Positions 9,260 through 17,426 of a DNA stretch of 64,000 nt are shown here, in pieces. Position 1 is the stretch's first letter, and each line of letters opens with the position of its first letter. The stretch is from Candidatus Gastranaerophilales bacterium (GTDB lineage: Bacteria; Cyanobacteriota; Vampirovibrionia; Gastranaerophilales; Gastranaerophilaceae), in the NCBI GenBank assembly GCA_944325555.1, contig CALVAN010000004.1, positions 62,001 to 126,000 on the forward strand, in the 5' to 3' direction. Below the pieces are notes generated by a model, which saw only the letters and a program-made list of their open reading frames with translations, was not told the DNA's origin and searched no databases. The translations under genes and the position numbers were made by a program.

Positions 9260-9916
9260 ATGTCAGTAGGTTCGGTAAATTCCAACGTATCAGTCGGACA
9301 ACAACAGCCAGTCAAAAAAAACAATGCAAAACGCACTGCAGCATATATAGGTGCAGGTGTCGGCACGGCTGCGGCTATTACCGGTGCAGTTGTGTATAGA
9401 AAAAATATTGCCGGTGTTTTTAAAACATTAAAAGATATGTTTACACCGTTAAAAACAAAATTGGTTTCTAATGTTTCCGATTTAGGTTCAACTGTCGGGG
9501 ATAAAGTCCAAAAGGCTGCCAAAGAGGTAAAAACCAAAGTAGGCGAAGGCGTTGATACTTTAAAAGAAAAAACGGAACCTCTTAAGGAAAAAATCCAAAA
9601 TGTAGCGGATGATGTTAAAGATAAAGTTGATGACGGAGTTGACGCATTAAAAGACAAAGCCAAACAAGTAAAAGAAGAAGTAAAAGAAAAAGTTGCAAAC
9701 TCCGAAACCGCACAAAATATTAAAAACGAAACGGAAGGCTTTTTCAAAAAAACAGGCGAATTCTTTAAAAAAGGTTTTACAACAACCTGGAACTTTACAA
9801 AACAGGCTTTTAACTGGGTAAAAGATAAAGTTGTCGACTTTTTTAAAGAAATTAAAACCTTTCTTTCAAATATGAAAAAAGAGGCAGCTGAACAGGTTGC
9901 ACAAGGCACAAAATAA
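9260..9916 (+). CDS. Membrane-anchored amphipathic repeat protein
   Basis: A 218-residue hypothetical protein. After a polar N-terminus, residues about 27-46 form one transmembrane helix (AYIGAGVGTAAAITGAVVY). Residues about 60-180 are a run of near-repeats with alternating lysine and aspartate/glutamate (VKDKVDDGVDALKDKAKQVK), resembling LEA or apolipoprotein amphipathic helices, or an elongated coiled coil. The end has further amphipathic segments with tryptophans. GGAG lies 10 nt before the ATG. A strong terminator follows, so it is a single-gene unit. Function is unknown; membrane association by the repeats is inference. Confidence 0.75.
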   Translation: MSVGSVNSNVSVGQQQPVKKNNAKRTAAYIGAGVGTAAAITGAVVYRKNIAGVFKTLKDMFTPLKTKLVSNVSDLGSTVGDKVQKAAKEVKTKVGEGVDTLKEKTEPLKEKIQNVADDVKDKVDDGVDALKDKAKQVKEEVKEKVANSETAQNIKNETEGFFKKTGEFFKKGFTTTWNFTKQAFNWVKDKVVDFFKEIKTFLSNMKKEAAEQVAQGTK

Positions 9917-9947
9917 ATATTGACATAATAAAATAATATAAACAAAT

Positions 9948-9977
9948 AACAGCAGGTTTTAAACAAAATCTGCTGTT
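9948..9977 (+). terminator. Intrinsic terminator before bioB
   Basis: A 13-bp stem (9948-9960 with 9965-9977, one G-T pair) and a 4-nt loop. It ends only 17 nt before the bioB ATG, so bioB needs a promoter overlapping or following it. Confidence 0.75.
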
Positions 9978-9982
9978 TATTA

Positions 9983-9988
9983 TATTAT
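9983..9988 (+). promoter_or_regulatory. Possible bioB -10 hexamer
   Basis: TATTAT lies 6 nt before the bioB ATG and no Shine-Dalgarno site is present, as at other predicted leaderless genes here. There is no convincing -35. A perfect TTGACA at 9920-9925 has no well-spaced -10. Confidence 0.35.
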
Positions 9989-9994
9989 ATAGTT

Positions 9995-10903
9995 ATGCTT
10001 GATAAAGAGGAATTGATAAGATTATATAATCTGGATTTGCAGGAGCTGTTGAACATATCCCAAATGTATGTAAAAAACGAAGTGGAGTTTTGTTCTCTTA
10101 TAAATGCAAGGAATGGTAAATGTTCTCAAAACTGCAAATACTGTGCACAGAGCTCTCATTACAATACAGAAATAGATTCTTTTCCGCTGGTTGACATTCA
10201 AGAGGTAACAAAGGCGGCAGAAGATGCTCTGTCACACGGTGCCTCAAGATTTGCAATAGTAACTTCAGGAAAAACTCCCGATGAAAGCGATTTTGACAAA
10301 ATGCTTGAGATGATCGGGGAAATTAATAAAATAGAAGGACTAAAAAGCTGTGCTTCTATAGGTATATTGAATGAAGAACAGGCAAAAAAACTTGCACAGG
10401 CTGGTTTAAAACGTTTCCATCACAATATCAACACCTCAAGAAGCTATTATCCTCAAGTTTGCACAACACATTCCTTTGAAGAGAGGATAAATACCTGCAA
10501 ACTTGTGAAAAAATACGGAATGGAGCTTTGCTGCGGTGTGATTCTAGGCATGGGCGAGACAGAAGAACAGCGTGTTGAAATGGCAATGATTCTTTCGGAA
10601 ATTCAACCCGATTCAATTCCGATAAATATTCTCATGCCGATAGCACATACACCTTTTGAAAGTTATATTGATAAAATTGGTGAAGAAGATGTGCTGCGCA
10701 CCATGGCTGTTATAAAAATTGCTAACCCAAAATCTGTTGTCAGGTTATGCGGCGGCAGAATACGACTGAGTAAGAAAAATCAGGAAAAAGCTCTTATGAC
10801 CTCTGTTGACGGACTTATGGTGGGGAATTATCTGACAACAATAGGGGCTGACCCAAAACAAGATATTGAAATGGTGCAAAATTTAGGAAAGAAGATTATC
10901 TGA
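9995..10903 (+). CDS. bioB: Biotin synthase
   Basis: Inserts sulfur into dethiobiotin to form biotin, the last step of the pathway. The radical SAM cysteines are C43, C47 and C50 (CSQNCKYCAQSS), followed by family motifs HHNINTSRSYY and GMGETEEQR. The length of 302 residues is within the family range, slightly short. The stop overlaps the ruvA start (TGATG), so the two genes are translationally coupled even though their functions are unrelated. No other bio genes are in the window. Confidence 0.93.
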   Translation: MLDKEELIRLYNLDLQELLNISQMYVKNEVEFCSLINARNGKCSQNCKYCAQSSHYNTEIDSFPLVDIQEVTKAAEDALSHGASRFAIVTSGKTPDESDFDKMLEMIGEINKIEGLKSCASIGILNEEQAKKLAQAGLKRFHHNINTSRSYYPQVCTTHSFEERINTCKLVKKYGMELCCGVILGMGETEEQRVEMAMILSEIQPDSIPINILMPIAHTPFESYIDKIGEEDVLRTMAVIKIANPKSVVRLCGGRIRLSKKNQEKALMTSVDGLMVGNYLTTIGADPKQDIEMVQNLGKKII

Positions 10904-11544
10904 TGTTTGATTACATAAAAGGCAAAATTGTTTCAAAGCAAAATAACATAACAGGCGCTGCGTCATTTGTTGTGGAGTGCAACAATATCGGCTATTTGAT
11001 TAATACAACAGGGAGAGCAGTTGCTGCAGCAGGGCAGGAAGGTACTGATACAAAGGTTTATACAACTCTTATTCATCGTGAAGACGCAATGATTTTGTGC
11101 GGATTTTTAAATAAAGAGGATAGGGATATCTTCAATATTTTAATGACGGTGTCCGGTGTCGGTATGAAGGTAGCTCTTGTTTTGCTTGATGAATTTTCCG
11201 GATGTGATTTGATTTCGGTTGTCATAAAAGGTGATTACAAGGAACTTTCACGTGCAAAAGGCGTTGGACCTAAGCTTGCACAAAAAATTATACTCGAGCT
11301 TAAAGACAAACTCATTAACTGGCAGAAAAATTCTCCGCTTGATTTGTCGGAAGTTGCCGATGATAGTGTTGTTTCTGAAGTTTCTTCTGAAGCTTTGAAT
11401 GAGGTTCAGGCGGTGCTTTTATCTTTGGGGTATTCTATACAAGAGGCTAAAGCCGCCATAAAACAGGCATGTAGGGTTGTTGATAAAAAAGATTCGTCCG
11501 AGGATATTTTAAAAGAAGCATTAAGCTGTCTTTCACAAGACTGA
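10903..11544 (+). CDS. ruvA: Holliday junction helicase subunit RuvA
   Basis: RuvA binds four-way DNA junctions and loads the RuvB motor for branch migration. The OB fold at the N-terminus (MFDYIKGKIVSK), two helix-hairpin-helix motifs (VSGVGMKVALVLL near 83 and AKGVGPKLAQKIILEL near 118) and a C-terminal domain III (EVQAVLLSLGYS) are all present in the usual order. The 213-residue length is normal. It overlaps bioB by one base. ruvB and ruvC are not in the window. Confidence 0.95.
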   Translation: MFDYIKGKIVSKQNNITGAASFVVECNNIGYLINTTGRAVAAAGQEGTDTKVYTTLIHREDAMILCGFLNKEDRDIFNILMTVSGVGMKVALVLLDEFSGCDLISVVIKGDYKELSRAKGVGPKLAQKIILELKDKLINWQKNSPLDLSEVADDSVVSEVSSEALNEVQAVLLSLGYSIQEAKAAIKQACRVVDKKDSSEDILKEALSCLSQD

Positions 11545-11572
11545 TTACATTGATGTAAAACCTCGGGTTTTA

Positions 11573-11581
11573 TGCTAATAT
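11573..11581 (+). promoter_or_regulatory. Extended -10 promoter of comM-like gene
   Basis: TGCTAATAT is an extended -10 that ends 9 nt before the ATG at 11591. A small hairpin (AAAACC/GGTTTT, 11557-11571) stands just before it and may end the ruvA transcript. The predicted leader is only a few nucleotides. Confidence 0.45.
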
Positions 11582-11590
11582 GACCTTGTT

Positions 11591-13144
11591 ATGGTTTCAC
11601 GGGTAATTACATCAACAGTTATAGGTATTGAGGCTTACAAAATTTTGGTTGAGGTTGATTTAATCCAATCAATTCCAGCTGTTATAATTGTTGGTTTGCC
11701 TGATACGGCTGTGTCCGAGGCAAAAGAAAGAGTCCGCTCGGCAATCAAAAATTCCGGCTTTTCTTTTCCTAATAAAAAAGTTGTTGTGAATCTTGCCCCT
11801 GCCGATATAAGAAAAGAGGGCACAAATTATGACCTGCCTATTGCTATGGGCATACTTGCAGGTGACGGCGTTGTTGATGAAAATTTGATTAGAAATACCG
11901 CATTTTTGGGAGAATTGTCTTTAGACGGGTCTTTAAGAGCTGTTAACGGTATTTTGCCGATTGTTTCGGGTTTAAAAGATTTGAATATCGAACAGGTGGT
12001 TGTGCCCGGAGAAAATGCAAAAGAGGCTGCACTGGTTCCCGATGTAAAAGTTTTGTGCGCCGATACTCTGAGCGATGTCGTTAAACATTTTTGTACAATC
12101 CCGGAGGAAAGAAAAGAGCTGGAAACCTGCGAAGTTGATATTGAGGATTACTTAAATGAATATACAACAACACACTACGAGTTTGATTTTAAGGATATAA
12201 AAGGGCAAATAAAGGCTAAAAAAGCGCTGGAAATAGCTGCTGCGGGCGGGCATAACATTTTGCTTTCCGGCCCTCCGGGATCGGGTAAAACTCTTTTGTC
12301 AAAAAGTTTTGCGTCTATTTTGCCGCCGCTGGAGCTTGAGGAAGCCATTGAACTGACTAAAATATACAGTGTGTCTGGACTTTTGCACAGCGACAGCCCG
12401 CTTATAAACAAGCGTCCGTTCAGGGCGGTGCATCATACGGCTTCTGCCGTGGGAATAATAGGCGGCGGCTCCCGTCCAAAACCAGGAGAAATCACACTTG
12501 CTCACAGGGGAGTGTTGTTTTTGGATGAAATTGTCGAGTTTCCCCGTCAGGTGCTAGAGGTTTTGCGTCAGCCGCTAGAAGACGGCGAGGTTGTTATTTC
12601 TCGTGCACAGACAAGCATAAAATATCCTGCGGATTTTATATTACTCGGGGCGATGAACCCATGCCCGTGCGGGTATCTGGGGGACTCTCAAAAACAGTGC
12701 ACCTGTTCGGAGTTTCAAATACAAAGGTATCGTTCAAGACTTTCGGGACCGCTGCTGGACAGGATTGATATACAGATAGAAGTTCCGAGATTGACTCCTG
12801 AAGAGCTTTTAAATACAAAAGTTAAAGCAGAATCTTCGTCAGAAGTGAGAAAAAGAGTTGTTAAAGCACGAAAAATTCAAGCAGAACGGTATAAAGACTA
12901 TCCTATTTTTACAAATTCACAGCTTAATGCGGAGTTAATTAAAGTATTTTGTAAACTGGATGATAACAGCGAAACTCTTTTGAAAACCGCAATATCAAGG
13001 TTTAATCTTTCCGGCAGATCATATGACAGAATACTTAAACTGGCAAGAACAATAGCTGACCTTGAAGAAAGCGTTAATATAGAAAGTTCGCACATTGCGC
13101 AGGCTTTGCAGTATCGTAATTTTGTTGAAAATTCTGTTGTATAA
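11591..13144 (+). CDS. comM: YifB/ComM-family AAA+ ATPase
   Basis: A 517-residue member of the magnesium-chelatase-like ComM family. ComM is a hexameric helicase that helps branch migration during natural transformation; in other species the role is unclear. The N-terminal Lon-like domain (residues about 1-170), the Walker A motif LSGPPGSGKTLL (about 225-236), Walker B GVLFLDEIVEF (about 305-315) and a C-terminal lid domain are present. A cysteine pair group (PCPCGYLGDSQKQCTC) in the middle is also a family trait. The ATG lacks a Shine-Dalgarno site. Confidence 0.9.
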   Translation: MVSRVITSTVIGIEAYKILVEVDLIQSIPAVIIVGLPDTAVSEAKERVRSAIKNSGFSFPNKKVVVNLAPADIRKEGTNYDLPIAMGILAGDGVVDENLIRNTAFLGELSLDGSLRAVNGILPIVSGLKDLNIEQVVVPGENAKEAALVPDVKVLCADTLSDVVKHFCTIPEERKELETCEVDIEDYLNEYTTTHYEFDFKDIKGQIKAKKALEIAAAGGHNILLSGPPGSGKTLLSKSFASILPPLELEEAIELTKIYSVSGLLHSDSPLINKRPFRAVHHTASAVGIIGGGSRPKPGEITLAHRGVLFLDEIVEFPRQVLEVLRQPLEDGEVVISRAQTSIKYPADFILLGAMNPCPCGYLGDSQKQCTCSEFQIQRYRSRLSGPLLDRIDIQIEVPRLTPEELLNTKVKAESSSEVRKRVVKARKIQAERYKDYPIFTNSQLNAELIKVFCKLDDNSETLLKTAISRFNLSGRSYDRILKLARTIADLEESVNIESSHIAQALQYRNFVENSVV

Positions 13145-13230
13145 TTTTTTGTAACGATTTATTAAAGTAATGGCAAAATATCTTATGTTCGGCTTTAAAT
13201 TATAAGCGAGCATTTAATCGGGAGAAAAAA

Positions 13231-13623
13231 ATGAATATCAGACCCTTAAACGGTTTTTACACACCAAACATTAATAAAAATGTATATAAAAATAATGAAA
13301 GAGTGAGCTTTAAAGCTGCACAACATGATGATACCGAAGATGATATAATTGTAAATCGTCTTATTAATACTGTACAAGGCGGTTTAATAATGTTCAGCGG
13401 AATGATAGGAGTTTTAGCTGGAATCGGTATAGAAAAAGGCATGACAATGATGGATTCTAAAAACATTGTTGACAGATTTGAAAAAGTTGCAAATGACCCT
13501 GAAATTAAAAAAGATACCTTTATGGTTAAAGATGTAACAGGTGATGACAACCCTGATATGATTCTATTTAAAAAAGACGGTTCTAAAGTAGTATTTGATT
13601 TGACTGATGGAACTGTAAAATAA
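13231..13623 (+). CDS. Small membrane protein with VSFKA motif
   Basis: A 130-residue unrecognised protein. The N-terminus is polar with aromatic residues and ends in RVSFKA (residues 24-29), echoing the YQISFG motif of the radical SAM protein. A hydrophobic helix follows (about 50-68, LIMFSGMIGVLAGIGI). The C-terminal half (about 75-130) is a small soluble domain with acidic turns (VTGDDNPDMILFKKDGSK). A good ribosome site (GGGAG) lies before the ATG. A bidirectional terminator follows. My impression that such short SFG/SFK motifs are common in Gastranaerophilales is from memory. Confidence 0.75.
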   Translation: MNIRPLNGFYTPNINKNVYKNNERVSFKAAQHDDTEDDIIVNRLINTVQGGLIMFSGMIGVLAGIGIEKGMTMMDSKNIVDRFEKVANDPEIKKDTFMVKDVTGDDNPDMILFKKDGSKVVFDLTDGTVK

Positions 13624-13631
13624 AAACATAA

Positions 13632-13662
13632 AAAAAGAGGTCTTATCAAAAGACCTCTTTTT
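13632..13662. terminator. Bidirectional intrinsic terminator
   Basis: A 13-bp perfect stem (13632-13644 with 13650-13662) around a 5-nt loop, serving the two convergent small genes on each side. Confidence 0.88.
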
Positions 13663-13672
13663 AATAATTAAA

Positions 13673-13858
13673 CTATTCAAAAGATAGCATATCGTGCCCC
13701 GGAATTCTTTCGAGAGAATTTTCTTTAAGAGCGGATGCCATTCTTTCTGCTATTCCTTTTCTAAATGTCGGTGCTTTTTCAATAGTCGCTTCTTCTACTT
13801 TTGACAATATTCTCCTAAACATTTTTTTGCCATTTAAACCACTCATTACAGACCTCAT
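13673..13858 (-). CDS. Small basic hypothetical protein
   Basis: A 61-residue open frame that is probably a gene: it ends 10 bp from a shared terminator and AAAAAGG lies 6 nt before its ATG. An in-frame second ATG at codon 5 also has an AGG 6 nt upstream. The protein is basic and helical (MFRRILSKVEEATIEK), with no signal or membrane segment. No family is recognised. The first ribosome site is part of a palindrome (see 13865-13880). Confidence 0.5.
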   Translation of the reverse strand: MRSVMSGLNGKKMFRRILSKVEEATIEKAPTFRKGIAERMASALKENSLERIPGHDMLSFE

Positions 13859-13864
13859 TTCTAA

Positions 13865-13880
13865 CCTTTTTGTAAAAAGG
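13865..13880 (-). promoter_or_regulatory. Palindrome covering a ribosome binding site
   Basis: CCTTTTT-GT-AAAAAGG is a perfect 7-bp inverted repeat. On the minus strand the 3' arm is the ribosome site of the 61-residue gene, so folding would hide it. The A/T-rich stem is weak. Confidence 0.35.
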
Positions 13881-14044
13881 CTTAATTAATTAAAGTAAAT
13901 AAACACAAAATATTATTTAGATGACCATATATTTTATTAATTATATTATGCACCTTTTTTTTTATTTTGCCAATACATTTGTAGTAGTAAATCCAAAATT
14001 GTTACATTTACACTTTTAAAAATTACTCAAAGTTAACAAAAATA

Positions 14045-14073
14045 TAGACATTCGGACATGTTAATACTAAGAT
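14045..14073 (+). promoter_or_regulatory. Probable fabI promoter
   Basis: TAGACA (14045-14050), a 17-bp spacer and TAAGAT (14068-14073). The leader of about 20 nt then carries AAGGAG. Upstream, 13881-14044 is very A/T-rich with no other feature seen. Confidence 0.5.
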
Positions 14074-14101
14074 ACAATTATACTAATTAAGGAGATTTTT
14101 T

Positions 14102-14917
14102 ATGAAATTAATGGAAGGCAAAAAAGGTATTATTTTTGGTGTTTCTAACGCCAGAGGTATTGCTTATGCTATTGCTAAACAAATTCACGAAGCAGGGGCT
14201 GAAATTGCATTTACTTATGCTAACGAAGCTATGGAGTCAAGAGTACGTCCTTTGGCAGAAGAAATGAATGCAAAAATGATTGTTGAATGTGATGTTACAA
14301 ACGAAGAACAAGTTAAAAGCGTTTTTGCACAATATGAAAAAATTTATGGAAAATTGGATTTTGTTATCCACGCAGTTGCCTTTGCTCATAAAGAAGACTT
14401 GATGGGTGATTTTATAGACACTTCAAAAGAAGGATGGGATACAGCTTTAAGCGTAAGCGCATATTCTCTTGTATCTCTTGCAAGAGCTGCAAAACCGTTG
14501 TTTAATGAAGGCGGTGCTATCCTTGCTTTAACATATCTCGGATCAGAAAAGGTAGTTGCAAATTACAATGTAATGGGTGTTGCAAAAGCTACACTTGAAG
14601 CTTCTGCAAGATATCTTGCTGATAATCTCGGTAAAATCGGCGTAAGAGTCAATTGTTTGTCTGCCGGTGCGGTTAAAACATTGGCTGCAAAAGGTATTTC
14701 TGGATTTGACAGAATGTTAAAAGCAGCTATTTTAAAAGCTCCGTTAAGAAGAAATGTTTCACTCGAAGATGTCGGTAAAACAGGATTGTATCTTGTTTCT
14801 GACCTGGCTTCCGGTGTTACCGGTGAAGTTGTTCACGTAGATTGCGGCTGCCATTGTGTTTATGCTTCAGTAGATGAGATGGAAGCTACATACGCATATC
14901 AAAAAGAACATCAATAA
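14102..14917 (+). CDS. fabI: Enoyl-ACP reductase FabI
   Basis: Carries out the last reduction of each fatty acid elongation cycle with NAD(P)H. It is a short-chain dehydrogenase of the FabI type: the nucleotide loop GVSNARGIAYAIA at about 14-26 and the paired tyrosines with Y-x6-K (TYLGSEK, then YNVMGVAK) at about 146-163 are present. The length (271) is close to E. coli FabI (262). AAGGAG sits just before the ATG. It is a known type of target for triclosan-like inhibitors. It is monocistronic, with its own terminator. Confidence 0.95.
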   Translation: MKLMEGKKGIIFGVSNARGIAYAIAKQIHEAGAEIAFTYANEAMESRVRPLAEEMNAKMIVECDVTNEEQVKSVFAQYEKIYGKLDFVIHAVAFAHKEDLMGDFIDTSKEGWDTALSVSAYSLVSLARAAKPLFNEGGAILALTYLGSEKVVANYNVMGVAKATLEASARYLADNLGKIGVRVNCLSAGAVKTLAAKGISGFDRMLKAAILKAPLRRNVSLEDVGKTGLYLVSDLASGVTGEVVHVDCGCHCVYASVDEMEATYAYQKEHQ

Positions 14918-14926
14918 GTTTTTACT

Positions 14927-14952
14927 AAGGGCAAACCTCATCGTTTGCCCTT
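14927..14952 (+). terminator. Intrinsic terminator after fabI
   Basis: A 10-bp stem rich in G and C (AAGGGCAAAC with GTTTGCCCTT), a 6-nt loop and a T run. Confidence 0.88.
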
Positions 14953-14999
14953 TTTAAATTTATAACTAATTTTAGTCGAAACTATAAGGAAGTAGAAAA

Positions 15000-16430
15000 A
15001 TGATGAAAAAAAACAAAACAAAAATTGTTGCCACACTTGGGCCTTCCAGCTGTGAAGAATCAACTATTGAAGAACTCGTTCTTGCTGGTGCTACAATGTT
15101 TAGAATTAACACTTCTCACAACACTGCAGAAGCTCATGCAGAAACAATTAAAAGAATCAGAAGTGTAGAAAAAAGATTAAAAACTTTTATTCCTGTAATG
15201 GTAGACCTTCAGGGACCAAAAATCAGAGTAGGTAATTTGATTGAACCTATTCCGATAGAACCCGGTAAAGAACTTGTTTTGGAATATGGTCTTGAACAAA
15301 CAGATCCTAACATTGTTCCGGTTGATTATAAAGGTGTTGCTGAAGATGTCCGTGAAGGCGAATATATTCTTTTAGATGACGGTAAAATCAGAATACAGGT
15401 TATCAAAAGAGAAGGCTCTAGAGTCCATGTTAAAGTTATTGACGGAGAATTGCTTAAACCAAGAAAAGGTATTAATATCCCCGGCGGTACAAAAAGCCTT
15501 TCAGCTATTACGGAACGTGACGTAGATTTTATTAAATTTGCTGTAGATAATGATGCAGATTATTTAGCTTTGTCTTTTGTAAGAGACAAAGACGATATCT
15601 TGCTTGCTAAAAAATATTTAAGCCACTTTGGTGCTGATATTCCTATAGTAGCTAAGATTGAAAAACCTGAAGCAGTAAAAAATATTGAATCAATTCTTGA
15701 TGTAGTTGATGCTGTTATGGTTGCACGTGGTGACCTCGGTATTGAACTTGCTCCGGAAAAAGTTCCAATGGTGCAAAAACAAATTGTGGATGCTGCATTT
15801 GCTCACAGAAAAACTTGTATCGTAGCTACACAAATGTTGGAATCTATGATTGACAATCCGATTCCGACAAGAGCAGAAGCTTCTGACGTTGCTAATGCTA
15901 TTTTGGATGGTACAGATGCTGTAATGTTGTCAGGTGAAACTGCCGCAGGTAAACATCCTGTAGAAGCTGTTAAAATGATGGCTATGATTGCTCATGAAGT
16001 TGAACAAAGTGATTTTGTAAGCTATAACCTTGATTTGCCTATGAATCCTAACTATGAACCTACTCCGCAGGCTGTTGCTGCTGCTGCAGTTAAAATGGCT
16101 AAGGATTTGGGTGCAAAAGCTATTCTTGCCTTTACGCATACAGGTTATACGGTAAAACTGCTCTCTAAATTAAGACCGTCAGTTCCGGTAATGGCTATCT
16201 CAGACAGCGAAAAAGTTTGCAGAAAATTGAACCTGTTCTGGGATATGCACCCTTATCAAAAAGATTGGGATGTTGTTTTGAATGACGAATTGTTGAAAAA
16301 AATCGACAAATTGTTATTGGAAAAAACAGAATTTAAAAAAGACGACAGAGTTATCATTATCGGTTCTATTCCTAAACTTATTACCGGAAGAACAAACTTT
16401 GTACGTGTTCACAGAATGTGTGCATTTTAA
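15000..16430 (+). CDS. pyk: Pyruvate kinase
   Basis: Makes pyruvate and ATP from phosphoenolpyruvate and ADP in glycolysis. Motifs are clear: KIVATLGPSS at 8-17, the K/Mg region VMVARGDLGIE (about 240), and TRAEASDVANAILDGTDAVM (about 290). The length of 476 is normal and there is no extra PEP-utiliser domain at the C-terminus. Two ATGs lie in tandem (15000 and 15003) with AAGGA 9 nt before the first. It has its own terminator. Confidence 0.96.
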   Translation: MMKKNKTKIVATLGPSSCEESTIEELVLAGATMFRINTSHNTAEAHAETIKRIRSVEKRLKTFIPVMVDLQGPKIRVGNLIEPIPIEPGKELVLEYGLEQTDPNIVPVDYKGVAEDVREGEYILLDDGKIRIQVIKREGSRVHVKVIDGELLKPRKGINIPGGTKSLSAITERDVDFIKFAVDNDADYLALSFVRDKDDILLAKKYLSHFGADIPIVAKIEKPEAVKNIESILDVVDAVMVARGDLGIELAPEKVPMVQKQIVDAAFAHRKTCIVATQMLESMIDNPIPTRAEASDVANAILDGTDAVMLSGETAAGKHPVEAVKMMAMIAHEVEQSDFVSYNLDLPMNPNYEPTPQAVAAAAVKMAKDLGAKAILAFTHTGYTVKLLSKLRPSVPVMAISDSEKVCRKLNLFWDMHPYQKDWDVVLNDELLKKIDKLLLEKTEFKKDDRVIIIGSIPKLITGRTNFVRVHRMCAF

Positions 16431-16452
16431 TTTCTGTATAAAACGATACATA

Positions 16453-16484
16453 AAAAGGACTGTCATAAAATGGCAGTCCTTTTT
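16453..16484. terminator. Intrinsic terminator after pyk
   Basis: Stem 16453-16465 with 16471-16483 (13 bp with one G-T pair), followed by a T run. Confidence 0.85.
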
Positions 16485-16599
16485 GTTATAAAGTCATTTT
16501 AGTAAAAATCAAAGTTTTAAGGATAAAACTATAAAATACTTTTTTTACGTGTATAATTTATTTATGTACTTACAAATTATACTGTCGGAGTTTACATAA

Positions 16600-17064
16600 A
16601 TGAGCAACATTCTAAAGTGGAGTTTTAAAAATGCAATTATCGGTATGTTTGCAACATTTGCAGTGTTAGTTGTAATAGCTGCGTTTGCTGCACCTGCGCT
16701 GGCTTCTATGAAAGTTTTTGTTGTTTCTGATTTTTTGTATAATTTTTTGCATAAACTTTGTAAAGTTCATGGCTCATCATTGTTTTTAATTTTGGGGCAT
16801 CCTATAGCTATTTGTGCAAGATGTATGGGCGGATATATTTCAGGTGCAATAACAATGTACGCATACTTGCATAAATTTAAAATGAACAAAATTGTTTATA
16901 TAATAATAGGCACTCTTGCAATAGGAGAGATTGTTGCCGAATATTTTAATTTGTTTGTAACAAATGATTTTATCAGATTGATAGACGGTCTGTTTTTGGG
17001 TGCGTTTGTTGGCATGACTATCATAAAAATATTGGATTGGCTTGAAGGTAAAAAAGGCTGGTAG
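16600..17064 (+). CDS. DUF2085 family membrane protein
   Basis: A 154-residue inner membrane protein with about four helices. The family signature is seen: a Cys in the first loop (HKLCKVHG), then PIAICARCMGGYISG near 70-84 with the C-A-R-C pair, and a long helical end. The role of DUF2085 is unknown; the paired cysteines suggest metal binding or redox, which is inference. CGGAG lies 11 nt before the ATG. Its neighbours are unrelated. Confidence 0.7.
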   Translation: MSNILKWSFKNAIIGMFATFAVLVVIAAFAAPALASMKVFVVSDFLYNFLHKLCKVHGSSLFLILGHPIAICARCMGGYISGAITMYAYLHKFKMNKIVYIIIGTLAIGEIVAEYFNLFVTNDFIRLIDGLFLGAFVGMTIIKILDWLEGKKGW

Positions 17065-17262
17065 TTGTCTGAGAGCACATGTTTTAAGATTTTGAAATTT
17101 TAATTGCACAAAAATATTGCATTTCAATTTTATTAACAATTTGTTACAAAAATTAGCCAATAATAAGATATTAATTTTACATAAAGAACTTTATTTTTTA
17201 AAAAACAAATTACATTTTTTATATTAATTAAACATTAGAAGTATTCCATGAGTCAAAAAAAA

Positions 17263-17271
17263 TGTTATAAT
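17263..17271 (+). promoter_or_regulatory. Extended -10 promoter of HEAT protein gene
   Basis: TGTTATAAT is a perfect extended -10, about 150 nt before the start codon at 17427. No good -35 is seen. Confidence 0.5.
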
Positions 17272-17426
17272 AGAAAAACAGAGAAGAATAAGTGTTCTCT
17301 TTACCCTTTATAAAGATATGTAAAGAAGTTGTTTACAATCAATGCCAAACAGTCAATAAATTCAAAAAATAATTTTTTATATATACGTGTAGGAATAATT
17401 TAAGTAGGTAATGTCGGAGGAAAGAC
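17272..17426 (+). promoter_or_regulatory. Structured 5' leader of HEAT protein gene
   Basis: The leader between the -10 and the ATG holds two inverted repeats, AGAGAA/TTCTCT (17280-17300) and TGTAAA-N7-TTTACA (17319-17337), then a strong GGAGG site. The stretch 17065-17262 before it is A/T-rich and shows nothing else. I do not recognise a known riboswitch. Confidence 0.3.

Noticed and set aside
9920-9925. A perfect TTGACA before bioB as its -35
   Set aside because: No -10-like hexamer lies 16-18 bp downstream; the nearest (TATAAA) is 11 bp away.
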